Shown here in pieces: positions 26,686 through 34,268 of a DNA stretch of 40,846 nt. Made by a program: the position numbers and the translations under genes. The number at the start of each line of letters is the position of its first letter. Positions within the stretch are counted from its first letter, which is position 1. The notes under the pieces are model-generated. The model saw only the letters and a program-made list of their open reading frames with translations. It was not told where the DNA came from and searched no databases. This DNA comes from Burkholderiaceae bacterium (lineage in GTDB: Bacteria > Pseudomonadota > Gammaproteobacteria > Burkholderiales > Burkholderiaceae_D): contig JARLJG010000035.1 in the NCBI GenBank assembly GCA_031291325.1, positions 1-40,846 of the forward strand, given 5' to 3'.

Positions 26686-28242
26686 ATGCAACCTGCAGAG
26701 TATGTCGGTATCCACGAAATCAAATCGCTCGGAACCCTGCTGGACAAGGTAGCCGAACACAAGGGTTGCGGTACCAGCGGCGATGGCGGCAAAGCGAGCT
26801 GCGGATCGTCCGACGGCCCGGCCGATATGGCGCCCGAAGTCTGGGAAAAGGTCAAGAACCATCCATGCTACAGCGAGGAAGCGCATCACCACTACGCGCG
26901 CATGCACGTCGCGGTGGCGCCGGCTTGCAATATCCAATGCAACTACTGTAATCGCAAATACGATTGCGCGAACGAGTCGCGTCCCGGCGTGGTCAGCGAA
27001 AAACTGACGCCCGAACAAGCAGCGAAAAAAGTCATCGCGGTCGCTTCCACCATCCCGCAAATGACGGTGCTGGGCATCGCCGGCCCCGGCGACCCACTTG
27101 CCAACCCGGAAAAAACCTTCAAGACCTTCGAGCTGATTTCGCGCACCGCGCCCGACATCAAGCTCTGCCTGTCGACCAACGGTTTGACCCTGCCGGATCA
27201 TGTCGACACCATCGCCTCGTACAAGGTCGACCACGTGACGATCACCATCAATATGGTCGATCCCGAAGTCGGCCAGCATATCTACCCGTGGATCTTTTAC
27301 AAGAACAAGCGCTGGACCGGCATCGAAGCGGCGCGCATCTTGACCGAGCGTCAATTGCTGGGGCTGGAAATGCTGACCGAGCGCGGCATCTTGTGCAAGG
27401 TCAATTCCGTGATGATCCCCGGCGTCAACGACAAGCATCTGGTCGAGGTCAACCGCGCGGTGAAGTCGCGCGGCGCGTTCCTGCATAACATCATGCCGCT
27501 GATTTCTGCGCCCGAACATGGCACCGTGTTCGGCCTGAACGGCCAGCGCGGCCCCAGCGCGCAAGAGTTGAAGGCATTGCAGGACTCCTGCGAAGGCGAA
27601 ATGAACATGATGCGCCATTGCCGCCAATGCCGCGCCGACGCCGTGGGCTTGCTGGGCGAAGACCGCAGCGCCGAATTCACCACCGAAAAGATCGAGGCGA
27701 TGGAGGTGACGTACGACAGCGCCACCCGCAAGGCTTATCAGGAAGTGGTCGAGCAGGAGCGCCAGGCCAAGGTTGCCGCCAAGGAAGCCGAGCAGGAATT
27801 GTTGACCCAACTGGCCGACGCCAGCGGCATTTCGATGCTGATTGCGGTCGCCACCAAGGGCGGCGGCAAGGTCAACGAGCACTTCGGCCATGCGAGCGAA
27901 TTCCAGATTTACGAAGTCAGCGCGCAGGGTGCGAAATTCGTCGGCCATCGCCGCGTCGACCTGTACTGCCAGGGTGGATACGGTGAGGAAGATTCGCTGG
28001 AGACGGTCATCCGCGCAATCAACGACTGCCATGCGGTATTCGTCGCCAAGATCGGCGGTTGCCCGAGGGACGATTTGAAGAAGGCCGGCATCGATCCGGT
28101 GGACCGCTACGCGCACGAATTCATCGAACAGTCGGCGATTGCCTATTTCATGCAATACGTGGCGCAGGTCAAGGCCGGCGAGATCGTGCATCTGCCGCGC
28201 GGCGACGCCGATATCCGGCAAGGCGCATACATCGCGGCGTAA
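26686..28242 (+). CDS. nifB: Nitrogenase cofactor biosynthesis radical-SAM protein NifB
   Basis: NifB fuses two 4Fe-4S clusters with a carbide to make NifB-co, the core of FeMo-co. The 518 residues include a radical-SAM domain with the SAM-cluster cysteines Cys81, Cys85 and Cys88 (CNIQCNYC, followed by NRKYDC), other conserved cysteines near the start (Cys28, Cys39) and the [18 protein letters not shown] segment. A C-terminal NifX/NafY-like cofactor-binding domain spans about residues 385-505 ([19 protein letters not shown]). The strong GGGGAAG site fixes the start. It opens a long run of nif-associated genes in the same direction, with a ferredoxin directly behind it. Confidence 0.97.
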   Translation: MQPAEYVGIHEIKSLGTLLDKVAEHKGCGTSGDGGKASCGSSDGPADMAPEVWEKVKNHPCYSEEAHHHYARMHVAVAPACNIQCNYCNRKYDCANESRPGVVSEKLTPEQAAKKVIAVASTIPQMTVLGIAGPGDPLANPEKTFKTFELISRTAPDIKLCLSTNGLTLPDHVDTIASYKVDHVTITINMVDPEVGQHIYPWIFYKNKRWTGIEAARILTERQLLGLEMLTERGILCKVNSVMIPGVNDKHLVEVNRAVKSRGAFLHNIMPLISAPEHGTVFGLNGQRGPSAQELKALQDSCEGEMNMMRHCRQCRADAVGLLGEDRSAEFTTEKIEAMEVTYDSATRKAYQEVVEQERQAKVAAKEAEQELLTQLADASGISMLIAVATKGGGKVNEHFGHASEFQIYEVSAQGAKFVGHRRVDLYCQGGYGEEDSLETVIRAINDCHAVFVAKIGGCPRDDLKKAGIDPVDRYAHEFIEQSAIAYFMQYVAQVKAGEIVHLPRGDADIRQGAYIAA

Positions 28243-28272
28243 CAATTTTTAGTTTCATGCAAGGAGAAAACC

Positions 28273-28491
28273 ATGGCTTACAAAATCATCGCATCGCAAT
28301 GCACCGGCTGTTCCGCGTGCGAACCGGAATGCCCTAACGTCGCCATCCGCGAAAAAAACGGCGTGTTCCTGATCGACCCGAAGAAATGCACCGAGTGCCT
28401 CGGCCACTTCGACGAACCGCAATGCGTGGCCGTCTGCCCGGTCGACAACACCTGCGTGATCGACAACGCGTACCCGCGCTACCAGGCATAA
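28273..28491 (+). CDS. fdxN: 2[4Fe-4S] ferredoxin of the nifB operon (FdxN-type)
   Basis: The 72-residue ferredoxin has one CxxCxxCxxxC site (Cys10, 13, 16, 20) and a second with the longer C-X2-C-X8-C-X3-C spacing (Cys39, 42, 51, 55), typical of the nif-linked bacterial type. An additional Cys61 is present. It probably supplies electrons or clusters to NifB or nitrogenase. It starts 30 bp after nifB behind AAGGAGA, and the IscA-like gene follows after 9 bp. The symbol reflects the nifB-linked ferredoxin name and is not certain. Confidence 0.85.
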   Translation: MAYKIIASQCTGCSACEPECPNVAIREKNGVFLIDPKKCTECLGHFDEPQCVAVCPVDNTCVIDNAYPRYQA

Positions 28492-28500
28492 GGCGACCCG

Positions 28501-28878
28501 ATGAATATCACCATCACCCCAGCCGCCGAAAAATTCATGCGCCGCATGGTGCGCTTCAACGGCGGCTCGCCGCAATCCGGCTTCCGCCTGAAGGTGAGCG
28601 CGGGCGGTTGTTCCGGCCTGGCCTCCGAGTTCAGCGTCGAAGCGGCGCCGCTGCCTGGCGATGCCGGGCTCGATTGCAACGGCTTGCAGGTATTTCTGCC
28701 GGCCGAAAGCCGCCTGCTGCTGGAAGGCGTGACCATCGATTTCGCCGATACCATGTCGGAATCCGGTTTGACCTTCCGCAATCCGAACGCTGCCGCCCAC
28801 AGTTGCGGTTCGCACGGCACATCCGCGCCGCCGGCGATGGCCACGGTGGATATCTCAAGCATACGGCGCAAGGCTTAG
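28501..28878 (+). CDS. IscA/HesB-type Fe-S carrier, nif-associated
   Basis: The 125-residue A-type Fe-S carrier has the fold signature FRLKVSAGGCSGLASEF (Cys37) and the C-terminal loop. The usual CGCG motif carrying two cysteines reads HSCGSHG here, with only Cys102, and Cys59 is an additional cysteine. A-type proteins normally use three cysteines (one in SAGGCSG, two in CxC) to hold a cluster, so one ligand is changed, perhaps replaced by the neighbouring His105. The C-terminus is extended by about 20 residues (TSAPPAMATVDISSI). The gene lies between the ferredoxin and the TPR-like gene, in line with cluster delivery for nitrogenase. Confidence 0.83.
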   Translation: MNITITPAAEKFMRRMVRFNGGSPQSGFRLKVSAGGCSGLASEFSVEAAPLPGDAGLDCNGLQVFLPAESRLLLEGVTIDFADTMSESGLTFRNPNAAAHSCGSHGTSAPPAMATVDISSIRRKA

Positions 28879-28882
28879 CGCA

Positions 28883-29434
28883 ATGAATACGCATCCAGCA
28901 ACCAAACCTGTACCGCCCTCGGCACTGCCCGAGGACGATGCCGGCCAGTGGCTGGAAGCGGCTTGCCTGGGCGGCATGCTGCCGCCCGCGATCGAGTGGG
29001 AACTGAACGCCGCTGCCGCAGCGTACGGCGACGACGAGCGCGCCGAGCAGCATTTGCAGCGCGCCTATCTGCTGGCGCCGGAGCATCCGGCTGTGCATAT
29101 CGGTTTGTACCGCTTTTACTTTTACAAGAACCGCTTGCGCGAGGCGCTGGCGGTGGGTGAACGCTGTCTGGCAAAAGCCGCGCGCGACAACGGCTTGCCA
29201 TTCGCATGGCAAGCGGTGTCGCCGCAGCTCGCGGATTTTTCCAGCTACGCAGCGCTGCCGCGCTTTTACCTGTTTACGCTGAAAGCCTGCGCCTATCTCA
29301 ACATGCGCTTGGGCAACCTGAACGTTGGAGAAGCCATGCTGGCAAAGCTGATCGAACTCGATCCGCTCGACCGGCTGAACGGTTCGGTGCTGCGCGACGT
29401 ATTGCAGCGCATGGGTCTGGACGATGAAGAATGA
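28883..29434 (+). CDS. Nif-associated TPR-like protein
   Basis: The 183-residue soluble protein consists mostly of helices. Repeats resembling tetratricopeptide units are visible (ERAEQHLQRAYLLAPEHPAVHIGLYRFYFYKNRLREALAVGERCL in pattern, and LNVGEAMLAKLIELDPLDR), each ending in the D/E-P turn that closes such helices. I do not know a specific function. It starts 4 bp after the IscA-like stop and overlaps the LRV gene by 11 bases, so it is firmly in the operon. TPR folds usually bind other proteins, so a chaperone or adaptor role in nitrogenase assembly is an inference. Confidence 0.75.
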   Translation: MNTHPATKPVPPSALPEDDAGQWLEAACLGGMLPPAIEWELNAAAAAYGDDERAEQHLQRAYLLAPEHPAVHIGLYRFYFYKNRLREALAVGERCLAKAARDNGLPFAWQAVSPQLADFSSYAALPRFYLFTLKACAYLNMRLGNLNVGEAMLAKLIELDPLDRLNGSVLRDVLQRMGLDDEE

Positions 29435-30164
29435 AGATTTCGAGGCGCTCGATTGGCAGGGCAACGCGCTCGATTGCGCGCTTTGTCCGCAGCGCCACCT
29501 GCTGGCGAGCGGCCACTGCGCACCGAAAAAGGCCTGTGTCTGCGACCGCTATGCGCGCCGTATCGATCGCTTCTTCAGCAACAACCGGGCGCTGGCGAAG
29601 GAATTTTTGACGCATCCGTACTTTGAAGTGCGCGCCGTGGCGGCCAAGTACGTGGAAGTGTTTTACCTGCCGCGCCTGCTGGACGACCCGGACGAAACGG
29701 TGCGCTGGAGTGTGGCGCAACGGCTGCCGCAACGCTTGCTGATGCAATTGCGCCACGACCCGGATCGGGAAGTGCGCATCCAGGTGGCAGCGCGGCTGGA
29801 GGTGTGGCATCTGCATAGCATGATGGATGACGCGGATTATTACGTGCGCACGGTGGTGGCGCGCCGTATCGGCCAAGACTGGCTGCCGCGCCTGATGCGC
29901 GACCCGGAGCGCGAAGTGCGCATCGAAGTGGCCAGACGCATCGGCTCCGGCCTGTTGCCGAGCATGGCCAGCGACCGCGACCCGGCGGTGCGGAAAGTAG
30001 TGGTGCAGCGCTTGGCGCCGGCACAACTGGCGATCTTCAGGCAAGACGAAGATTGCCAGGTGCGGCACGCGGTGGCCGAGCGCATCGACTACGCGCAGTT
30101 GGGTCCGCTGTTGGCGGACGAGGATGAAGCGGTGCGCGAGGCGGCACAAGCGCGCCAACAGTAG
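29424..30164 (+). CDS. LRV Fe-S protein (4Fe-4S plus leucine-rich-variant repeats)
   Basis: The 246 residues begin with a cysteine-rich Fe-S domain (Cys18, 21, 32, 38, 40 in DCALCPQRHLLASGHC then KKACVC). About six helical repeats of about 24 residues follow, of the LRV type (DPDETVRWSVAQRLP, DPDREVRIQVAARL, DPEREVRIEVARRI, DRDPAVRKVVVQRL, DEDCQVRHAVAERI). This layout matches the LRV protein described near nif genes of Azotobacter vinelandii, as I remember it. Its function is unknown; a redox-sensing or scaffold role in nitrogenase assembly is plausible. It overlaps the preceding gene and precedes nifZ by 39 bp. Confidence 0.85.
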   Translation: MKNEDFEALDWQGNALDCALCPQRHLLASGHCAPKKACVCDRYARRIDRFFSNNRALAKEFLTHPYFEVRAVAAKYVEVFYLPRLLDDPDETVRWSVAQRLPQRLLMQLRHDPDREVRIQVAARLEVWHLHSMMDDADYYVRTVVARRIGQDWLPRLMRDPEREVRIEVARRIGSGLLPSMASDRDPAVRKVVVQRLAPAQLAIFRQDEDCQVRHAVAERIDYAQLGPLLADEDEAVREAAQARQQ

Positions 30165-30203
30165 CAGTGGAAACGGATAGACGTATCGGAAGGAGTGGCA
30201 AGC

Positions 30204-30527
30204 ATGAAGATCAACCGCGATGATGGCCATGTCGAGCTGAATAATCCGCCGCATTTTGAATATGGCGAAAAGGTCAAAAGCCTGAAGACAATCCGCAACG
30301 ACGGCACCTTTCCCGGCAAGGAAATCGGCGACATCCTGGTGAAAAAGGGCGATATCGGCTATGTCACCAGCATCGGCACCTTCTTGCAGCAATTCTACAT
30401 TTACGGCATCGAATTCATCGAACACGGCTACCGGGTCGGCATGAAGGGACGCGAATTGGAATCGCTCGACTACGACGATTCAGACGAAGAAGTGCCGCAG
30501 GACGAGCCAGCGGCCGCGCTGGCTTGA
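30204..30527 (+). CDS. nifZ: NifZ, first copy
   Basis: The 107-residue NifZ-domain protein helps mature the P-clusters of NifDK. Typical segments are PPHFEYGEKVKSLKTIRNDGTFPGKEIGDILVKKGDIGYV and the FYIYGIEFIEHGYRVGMKGREL end, followed by an acidic tail. The ATG at 30204 was chosen over an in-frame GTG at 30195 because AGGAG at 30190-30194 is correctly spaced only for the ATG. A second, shorter nifZ follows 24 bp later. Confidence 0.92.
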   Translation: MKINRDDGHVELNNPPHFEYGEKVKSLKTIRNDGTFPGKEIGDILVKKGDIGYVTSIGTFLQQFYIYGIEFIEHGYRVGMKGRELESLDYDDSDEEVPQDEPAAALA

Positions 30528-30551
30528 ACGGGAAAACATCGGAGGCAAGAC

Positions 30552-30797
30552 ATGATCGAATCGAAAATGCCGAAATACGACTGGGGGCAGCGCGTGGTGG
30601 CCGCTGTCGACTTGTTCAACGACGGCTCCTATCCCGACTGCGAAGCCGACACGCTGCTGGTCGAACAAGGCAGTAGCGGCGAAATAGTCCAGGTCGGCAT
30701 GCATGAAGAGAGCGCCACCCCGGTCTACATGGTGGAGTTCCCCAGCAATCGCGTGGTCGGTTGCCTTGAAGACGAGATCGAGCTGGCGCAAGCCTAG
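30552..30797 (+). CDS. nifZ: NifZ-domain protein, second copy
   Basis: The 81-residue protein has the same SH3-like NifZ pattern as its neighbour: YDWGQRVVAAVDLFNDGSYPD, then VEQGSSGEIVQVG and TPVYMVEFPSNRVVGCLEDEIE. Tandem nifZ genes are known in H. seropedicae and similar diazotrophs. It lacks the acidic tail of the first copy. A GGAGG site lies 6-7 bases before the ATG. The two copies differ enough to suggest distinct partners, not a recent duplication. Confidence 0.87.
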   Translation: MIESKMPKYDWGQRVVAAVDLFNDGSYPDCEADTLLVEQGSSGEIVQVGMHEESATPVYMVEFPSNRVVGCLEDEIELAQA

Positions 30798-30810
30798 TCG
30801 CGCGACAAGC

Positions 30811-31182
30811 ATGAACGCCGCTTTTTCGACCAATTCAATCTCGCCCTCGGCGTTCGGCCACGCGCGCCAACCGAACGAGTTCGATTTGCAACGCGTGATC
30901 CGCTTGCTGGAAAAGCGCGTGCGCTATCGCTACGTGACGCCGATGGTGGAAATCTGCGATAGCGGCTATCGCATCCAGAGCGCCTGCTGTTCGCGCAATA
31001 TCGACGCCGAAGGCGGCGTCATCGATATCGCGTGGCTCGAATTCGACGCGGCGGCCGATCGCTGGAACCTGTATTACAAAAACCATACGTCGCATCGCTG
31101 GCAGTTCCATCAGGCGGCGCGAAGGTTGGACGAAGTGATGGATTGCCTGAACGAAGATCCGGCGCGGGTGTTCTGGCAATGA
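30811..31182 (+). CDS. DUF3024-like nif-associated protein
   Basis: The 123-residue soluble protein has the core VIRLLEKRVRYRYVTPMVEICDSGYRIQSACC, AWLEFDAAADRWNLYYKNHTSHRWQFH and a C-terminal DEDP-type FWQ ending. It resembles what I recall of DUF3024 (a basic, aromatic small domain with a WxxY strand and an FxG end). Adjacent cysteines (CCSRN) could bind metal. It starts 13 bp after the second nifZ with only a poor ribosome site. The 120-bp palindrome follows 24 bp after its stop. Function unknown. Confidence 0.65.
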   Translation: MNAAFSTNSISPSAFGHARQPNEFDLQRVIRLLEKRVRYRYVTPMVEICDSGYRIQSACCSRNIDAEGGVIDIAWLEFDAAADRWNLYYKNHTSHRWQFHQAARRLDEVMDCLNEDPARVFWQ

Positions 31183-31206
31183 AATCATGCGCGATAAGTT
31201 ACTCAA

Positions 31207-31326
31207 GGGTGCCTCTAAAAATTGCCAAAAGTGTCCAAGGTCGAGTCGAGGAGCGGACATGTACATATGTACATCGAGCACCGCAGGCTCGAGATTGGGC
31301 GCTTTTGGAAATTTTTAGAGGTGCCC
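31207..31326. repeat. 120-bp palindromic foldback element (MITE-like)
   Basis: The segment is exactly symmetrical about 31266/31267. Ends GGGTGCCTCTAAAAATT (31207-31223) and AATTTTTAGAGGTGCCC (31310-31326) pair with two G-T wobbles. The outer 32 positions contain one mismatch; a further paired block and a perfect central palindrome ATGTACATATGTACAT (31259-31274) follow. It has no coding capacity. Ends of the type GGCACCTCTAAAAA are familiar from IS5-like elements of Burkholderiales, so it is probably a non-autonomous foldback or internally deleted insertion sequence. No clear target-site duplication was seen. Confidence 0.85.
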
Positions 31327-31360
31327 GCAAACTGGAAGCTCAACTTTTGGAGATACATTC

Positions 31361-31570
31361 ATGAAAGTCATGATCCGCAAGAACGCTTCCGGCGCGCTGT
31401 CGGCCTATGTGCCGAAGAAGGATTTGGAAGAGGCGATCGTCTCGATGGAAAAGCCGGAGATGTGGGGCGGCAGCGTGACCCTGGCCAACGGCTGGCAACT
31501 CGAATTGCCGGCGATGGCAGCCGGCACCGCGCTGCCGATCACGGTCGATGCGCGCAAGTCGGGAGAATAA
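31361..31570 (+). CDS. nifT: NifT/FixU family protein
   Basis: The 69-residue protein is typical of NifT/FixU: MKVMIRKNASGALSAYVPKKDLEE, a conserved MWGGSVTLANGWQLELP and a basic end. NifT is a small protein of unknown biochemical role near nifHDK or nifB genes. A GGAG site lies 9-10 bases before the ATG. It is the first gene after the palindromic element, so its expression depends on read-through of that structure unless a promoter lies inside. Confidence 0.9.
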   Translation: MKVMIRKNASGALSAYVPKKDLEEAIVSMEKPEMWGGSVTLANGWQLELPAMAAGTALPITVDARKSGE

Positions 31571-31571
31571 G

Positions 31572-31835
31572 ATGGCGCTCACGTCCGCGCAAGTGCAAGG
31601 CATCGAAAGCCTGTTGCTGGCAAGCGCAAGCGGCATCAATCCGCTGCCGCAGATACGCGCCGGATTTCCCGGCTTGCAGGCGACGCGCTGCGACGCCGAT
31701 GACATGCGCGGCGAGTTGCCTTACCGGCGCAGCGGCGGCTACGACTTGTTCCTGGTCGATACCAGCAACCATTGCTGGAAGATCGTCGACGATCCGCAGC
31801 AGGCCGGTGGTGTCGTCATCACTGCCAGCAGATAG
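31572..31835 (+). CDS. Small nif-associated protein (DUF6129-like)
   Basis: The 87-residue protein has a pattern remembered from a small nif-linked family: LPQIRAGFPGLQATRCDADDMRGELPYRR, then GGYDLFLVDTSNHCWKIVDDPQQAGGVVIT. Two cysteines (CDADD and HCWKI) lie about 28 residues apart. It starts 1 bp after the nifT stop and is 8 bp before the DegT-like gene, so all three are coupled. Function is unknown; the name is from memory. Confidence 0.65.
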   Translation: MALTSAQVQGIESLLLASASGINPLPQIRAGFPGLQATRCDADDMRGELPYRRSGGYDLFLVDTSNHCWKIVDDPQQAGGVVITASR

Positions 31836-31843
31836 GAAGCAGC

Positions 31844-32992
31844 ATGGAACAGGAATGGATCAAGCTGTCCGACCCGGACATCAGCAATGCAGAGTTCGCT
31901 GCGGTCAAGGCGGTGCTGGCAGGGCCGCAACTGTCGTCCGGCCCCAAAGTTGAAGCATTCGAGAGCGAATTCGCCAGTTACCTCGGGCGCAGCTACGGCG
32001 TGGCGGCGGCCAGCGGCAGCATCGCGCTGATGCTGGCCTTGCGTGCGCTCGGCATCAAGCCGGGCGACGAAGTGATTGCGCCGGCTTATTCCTGGCGCCA
32101 GATCGCCCACGCGATTGCGCTGGTCGGCGCCACGCCGGTATTTGCGGACATCAATTATTGGACCGGCACGCTGGCGCCGGACAAGGCCGCCGCCAAGATC
32201 ACCGAACGCACGCGCGCGATTGTCGTGTGCAATTGCAACGGCCACCCGGCGGCCTGGAACGAGTTCCGCGCGCTGGCGCAACAACATGGATTGAAGTTGA
32301 TCGAAGATTCGACCGAGGCCATCGGTTCGCACTATCGCGGCAAGCAAGTCGGCAGCTTCGGCGACGTGGCGATCTTCGATTTTTCGCAACCGTCGGCGCT
32401 GTGCTGCGGCGAAGGCGCGATGCTGGTCACCGACGATCCGGAAATTGCGAGCGAATTGCACTATGTGCGCAACCGCGAGTTGAGCGACCGCTTCTCGATT
32501 TCCATCGCCAGCCGCGTGCCGCACCAAGCTGGAATCAGTGAACTCACCGCTGCCATCGGCCTCGCGCAACTGGATCGGCTCGACGAAATCCTGGCGCGCC
32601 GCAAGCGCGTCGAAGCCTTTTATCTCGAACATGTGCAATTCTTCGAGGGCATCAAGCCGCCGTATATCGCGCCGGAAGTCGACGAAGTGCATTGGATGCT
32701 GTACCTGGTCCACCTGGGAACGCGCTTCACGCGCAGCATGCGCAACCAGATCATCGACGATCTGGCGACCGAAGAAATCGAAGCCGCCGCCTGGTGCCAA
32801 CCCTTGCATCAACAGTTTTTCTACAGCCGCTTCGGCTGCAAGAAAGGCGATTTGTTCCTGACCGAAAAAATCGCCGACCGCTGCATCGCCCTGCCGTTTC
32901 ACGCCCACCTGACCGATGACGAAGTGCATTTCATCGTGCAAACGGCGAAGGATTCGTCGATCAACGTGGGCGCCGGCGCCGCCATCTATTGA
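31844..32992 (+). CDS. DegT/DnrJ/EryC1-fold protein lacking the catalytic lysine
   Basis: The 382-residue protein of the PLP-dependent sugar aminotransferase fold keeps the phosphate-side pocket (AAASGSIALMLALRALG), the APAYSW loop, and Asp155 in LIEDSTEAIGS, which would contact the cofactor ring nitrogen. The segment that normally holds the Schiff-base lysine (family pattern SF-x3-K-x4-GEGG) reads IFDFSQPSALCCGEGAM, with Ser184 where lysine belongs. The protein therefore cannot form the normal internal aldimine. Its place between nifT and a 2Fe-2S ferredoxin, and its extra cysteines (CNCNGH, CCGEG), hint at a metal or cofactor role in nitrogenase assembly. Alternatively it is a dehydratase-like variant, as in ColD-type proteins, which use His at this site. 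Confidence 0.8.
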   Translation: MEQEWIKLSDPDISNAEFAAVKAVLAGPQLSSGPKVEAFESEFASYLGRSYGVAAASGSIALMLALRALGIKPGDEVIAPAYSWRQIAHAIALVGATPVFADINYWTGTLAPDKAAAKITERTRAIVVCNCNGHPAAWNEFRALAQQHGLKLIEDSTEAIGSHYRGKQVGSFGDVAIFDFSQPSALCCGEGAMLVTDDPEIASELHYVRNRELSDRFSISIASRVPHQAGISELTAAIGLAQLDRLDEILARRKRVEAFYLEHVQFFEGIKPPYIAPEVDEVHWMLYLVHLGTRFTRSMRNQIIDDLATEEIEAAAWCQPLHQQFFYSRFGCKKGDLFLTEKIADRCIALPFHAHLTDDEVHFIVQTAKDSSINVGAGAAIY

Positions 32993-33026
32993 ACCTCATT
33001 CACCATTTATACAAGGAGTCTATAAC

Positions 33027-33323
33027 ATGCCAGTCGTCACCATCAAACCCTCGGGGAAAACCGTCGAAGTCGCCAGCGGCACCAGCTTGCTGGCCGCCGT
33101 CTTGCATGCCGGCGAGCCGATCATGCACAAATGCGACGGCAAGGGCGAATGCGGCGCCTGCCACTTGTTCCTGGTCGAAGGCAGAAAAACCGTGTCGAGA
33201 ATCGCACCAGCGGAAAATGCCAAGCTCGATAGCATGATCGGTGTCGGATTGAAATCGCGCCTGGGCTGCCAAGCCATCCTTGGCAACGAAGATGTCACGG
33301 TCGAATTACTGGGTTTTGCCTAA
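33027..33323 (+). CDS. 2Fe-2S ferredoxin, nif-associated
   Basis: The 98-residue plant-type ferredoxin has cluster ligands Cys36, Cys42, Cys45 and Cys81 (KCDGKGECGACHLFL and RLGCQAILG). The start has AAGGAG 8-9 bases upstream. Ferredoxins of this kind in nif clusters may supply electrons to NifB or other maturation steps, or to nitrogenase itself. It follows the DegT-like gene by 34 bp. A short tandem heptamer repeat lies between it and the SIR2-like gene. Confidence 0.88.
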   Translation: MPVVTIKPSGKTVEVASGTSLLAAVLHAGEPIMHKCDGKGECGACHLFLVEGRKTVSRIAPAENAKLDSMIGVGLKSRLGCQAILGNEDVTVELLGFA

Positions 33324-33352
33324 GGAATTTGGGGCACATCCAAAATCGAATC

Positions 33353-33380
33353 GAACTACGAACTACGAATTACGAATTCC
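33353..33380 (+). repeat. Four tandem heptamers between ferredoxin and SIR2-like genes
   Basis: GAACTAC, GAACTAC, GAATTAC and GAATTCC follow one another without gaps. The unit count could vary between strains and alter the spacing between the ferredoxin stop and the SIR2-like start, which is 18 bp after the repeat. Confidence 0.75.
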
Positions 33381-33397
33381 GTCCAGAAAGGCGTGCC

Positions 33398-34255
33398 ATG
33401 AAAAACCAACTTAACCCGCAGCTAAAGGACATCCACGCCGCTCTGGCTGCCGGCACGCTAATCCCCTACCTCGGATCGGGTTTGCTGGAACAGATGCCGG
33501 ATTGCCCGGTGCCGGATTCGCCGGAAAAGCTGGCTGCCTTGATGTCGACCAAGGTCACGGTGCCGCACAAAATCCGCAAGCGCCTGACGGCGGTCGCCCA
33601 GTTTATCGAAAACTTCAAGCACCGCAAGACCGTGGTCGACCTGATGCGCCAGGCGTTTTCCGCCAGCGTGACGCCGACCAGCCTGCAAAAATCGCTGGCG
33701 GCGCACCCGAACATCCCGATGATCGTCGATGTCTGGTACGACGACGCGATGCGCAATGCACTAAACGCGCGCACCGACTGGGGGCAAGTCCAGGGTTTGT
33801 CGCAGGCAGAGCATTTCGGCATCTGGTTCCAATACTACGACGCCGCCGGCAAGGCAGTAGTGGAAGAAACTGCCGATGACTGGAAAACCGTGCTGTATCA
33901 ACCGATCGGCGCTTTTGCGCCAGCCCAGAATTACCTGGTGTCCGATTCCGACTACGTCGAAGTGCTGACCGAGATCGATATCCAGACGCCGATCCCGCCG
34001 CTGGTGCAAACGCTGCGGCGCGGACGTCATTTCCTGTTTCTCGGCTGCCGCTTCAACGACCAGTTGCAACGCACCTTTGCGCGCCAGATCATCAAGCGCT
34101 CGTCGGACCAACATTGGGCAGTTCTGGAAGGCGTCCCCACGCGCAACGAACAACGCTTCATGGCGGAATACGGCATCCGGCAAATCGATATGCCGCTGGC
34201 CGAATTTGAAGCCGCATTCATGCCGGAAACGGCCATCGCCTGCACTAGTGTTTGA
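33398..34255 (+). CDS. SIR2-like NAD-binding-fold protein in the nif operon
   Basis: The 285-residue protein belongs to the SIR2-like (SIR2_2) group: the N-terminal strand-turn AAGTLIPYLGSGLLEQM corresponds to the GAG loop, and the C-terminal half has RRGRHFLFLGCRFNDQLQR, typical of these proteins (FLGFS-D family pattern). The zinc cysteines of true sirtuin deacetylases are absent. SIR2-like proteins are often NAD hydrolases in anti-phage systems, but similar proteins also occur inside nif clusters. No partner of a defence system is nearby. It might handle NAD or ADP-ribose linked to nitrogenase control; this is inference. Confidence 0.7.
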   Translation: MKNQLNPQLKDIHAALAAGTLIPYLGSGLLEQMPDCPVPDSPEKLAALMSTKVTVPHKIRKRLTAVAQFIENFKHRKTVVDLMRQAFSASVTPTSLQKSLAAHPNIPMIVDVWYDDAMRNALNARTDWGQVQGLSQAEHFGIWFQYYDAAGKAVVEETADDWKTVLYQPIGAFAPAQNYLVSDSDYVEVLTEIDIQTPIPPLVQTLRRGRHFLFLGCRFNDQLQRTFARQIIKRSSDQHWAVLEGVPTRNEQRFMAEYGIRQIDMPLAEFEAAFMPETAIACTSV

Positions 34256-34268
34256 ACAAGGAGACACC

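Noticed and set aside
26602-28245. 547-codon open frame antisense to nifB
   Set aside because: nifB on the plus strand has its radical-SAM cysteines, ribosome site and NifA-type promoter; the antisense product resembles no protein.
31207-31326. CRISPR repeat or attachment site as an explanation for the palindrome
   Set aside because: There is a single symmetrical unit with no spacers, no tRNA gene and no integrase; a foldback element fits better.
33398-34255. Anti-phage defence system based on the SIR2-like protein
   Set aside because: Its neighbours are a nif ferredoxin and small nif genes; no nuclease, Argonaute or other defence partner is present.
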